DNA of 64,000 nucleotides, from NCBI RefSeq assembly GCF_014356525.2, contig NC_052511.1, positions 12,675,675 through 12,739,674 on the forward strand. The letters run 5' to 3'. The notes beneath the pieces are model-generated. The model ran no database searches, was not told where the DNA came from, and saw only the letters and a program-made list of their open reading frames with translations. Shown here in pieces: positions 62,750 through 64,000 of this stretch; within the stretch, counting starts at the first letter, position 1; each line of letters opens with the position of its first letter. Position numbers and translations under genes: made by a program. Source of the stretch: Nilaparvata lugens. Taxonomy: Eukaryota > Arthropoda > Insecta > Hemiptera > Delphacidae.

Positions 62750-64000
62750 AACACCCAAATGCCACACAAAACTTGAACGTGTGTTTTTGACTGAAGCGAA
62801 GTTGTGAAGCAATAGCTACTCCGTGGGAATGCAGATACCAGTCTTCAAAAAATTGAAAATGTGAAAGTGATTTTATTAACTACGGTTCACTAACAAAATT
62901 ATAGTACAGTTGAGAATGTGGAAAGTGATGAGTGAAATGTATCCTATTGGGAACGGTTCTTGGTAGGGAGAAAATATGGGAAAAAAGCACGATATTTCTC
63001 TATATTAAAAAAAAATTTAAGGACAAGGGACAAGAGTTAGACTTTTAGAACTTATGTGCAATATAACAAGGCAGGCGGATGAAATATTATAGATAACGTT
63101 GGAATTAGCCTGGTTGAAAACCTAATATAAGGTGTAATGTAGTTCAACTGGTTTTCTTTGAGAGGTTTTATTGTTTATTTATTTTACTGAAATAAAAACA
63201 GTAAATTTACACCTACAATAGGGATATGATAAATTGTATGACATTATGCCGCTGTTTTGAAAACGATTAATCCACGAATATTACAAAATAGTATCCGTGA
63301 ATAATTATTCTAATGATTATGAATTAGTCTGACACTGAGATCTCTGAATGAATCTCGAGAGAATCGAATAACTTTCTTGTTTTAAAATTCAAAATATTGA
63401 TAAGAGAGTTATTTGAAAATAGGTGATTAGTGACTACATCTTAAATTATTTTTTGGATAGAGATTTGTTAATAACATGTCTCCTATCTTATTATATCTGA
63501 TAAAATCCCTTTTTTTTAAACAATCAAACTTGGGATAAGTATCAATATTCTGATTACTAGCATTAGTGGATTTCCACTTCAACCTGTTACACACTATGAT
63601 AACACCAATGGCTTTAATAACATAATATACCAAATAATAATATTATTTTATACAGTACTATATTATAGTACTGTATCAATCTTTTTATTGGCTTATAGTA
63701 GAATATTTTTGTATAGTAATGTAAGATATTCGTCAATGAATTTGTTTGGTGAATATAGAATACCCTAACTAGTTTATAAGTGCCATGAAAGATATTTCCT
63801 AAAACAGTTAATATAAGTTTATTTATTATAATGTTTTAATTAGTTTATTGATAAAATTAAGGTGGATCTGTTTGCATAAAACGCTTAATTGTAGATATTC
63901 AAATATAGAGCTTAGTTTTTGATAGTTTTAAGAATGCATTTATAAATACGTTGATTACCTAATTGAATCACAGCAACGAATAACAGCAATGTGTGTTCAA
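62750..64000 (+). other. 3' UTR and downstream region of the membrane-protein gene
   Basis: There is no coding sequence after TGA. AATAAA at 63191-63196 is a candidate poly(A) signal about 440 bp past the stop. Beyond it is AT-rich sequence with nothing recognised. Confidence 0.45.

Overview
The window is animal nuclear DNA and looks like an insect genome, probably a hemipteran close to delphacid planthoppers. It is AT-rich, its genes are split by long introns with GT-AG borders, and many dispersed repeats match families I associate with planthoppers. That organism guess rests on recollection and was not tested by a search.

Two host genes, both on the + strand, account for almost all convincing coding sequence. 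The first runs from the left edge to 34815. It is the C-terminal two thirds of a YTHDC2-type DEAH-box RNA helicase: helicase motifs IV, V and VI, the HA2 region, the OB-fold region and a C-terminal YTH (m6A reader) domain. Thirteen exons join in consistent phase to about 853 codons plus stop. The N-terminal half (R3H, ankyrin, motifs I to III) must lie left of base 1. The second gene has coding exons from 49371 to 62749 and encodes a four-helix membrane protein of about 168 residues, resembling the insect DUF4728 family. Its 5' end is at about 49.1 kb, with a possible alternative non-coding first exon ending at 41533.

Region by region: 1-943 holds a tRNA-like SINE piece and a MITE. 943-6560 holds the motif-IV exon and a local tandem duplication that includes a second copy of that exon, joined to a 47-bp satellite. 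6.9-13.5 kb is intron with LINE remnants, MITEs and helicase exons 2-3. 13.5-23 kb carries exons 4-9 among several inverted-repeat elements and a rearranged mariner. 23-31 kb is one intron carrying a 140-bp tandem repeat, an apparently intact 2.36-kb Tc1/mariner element with 463-bp terminal inverted repeats and a DD41D-spaced transposase, and a decayed non-LTR retrotransposon. 31.2-34.8 kb holds the YTH exons. 34.8-49 kb has no recognised coding sequence and contains several DNA-element relics, long hairpins and a pyrimidine tract. 49-64 kb is the membrane-protein gene.

The most striking points are these. The YTH domain carries an in-frame 42-bp tandem repeat that multiplies the tryptophan-bearing loop expected to form part of the m6A-binding cage. 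The duplicated motif-IV exon has lost its own splice acceptor, but the adjoining satellite supplies an acceptor-like sequence in the same phase. The DD41D transposon looks complete. The two host genes show no evident functional link.
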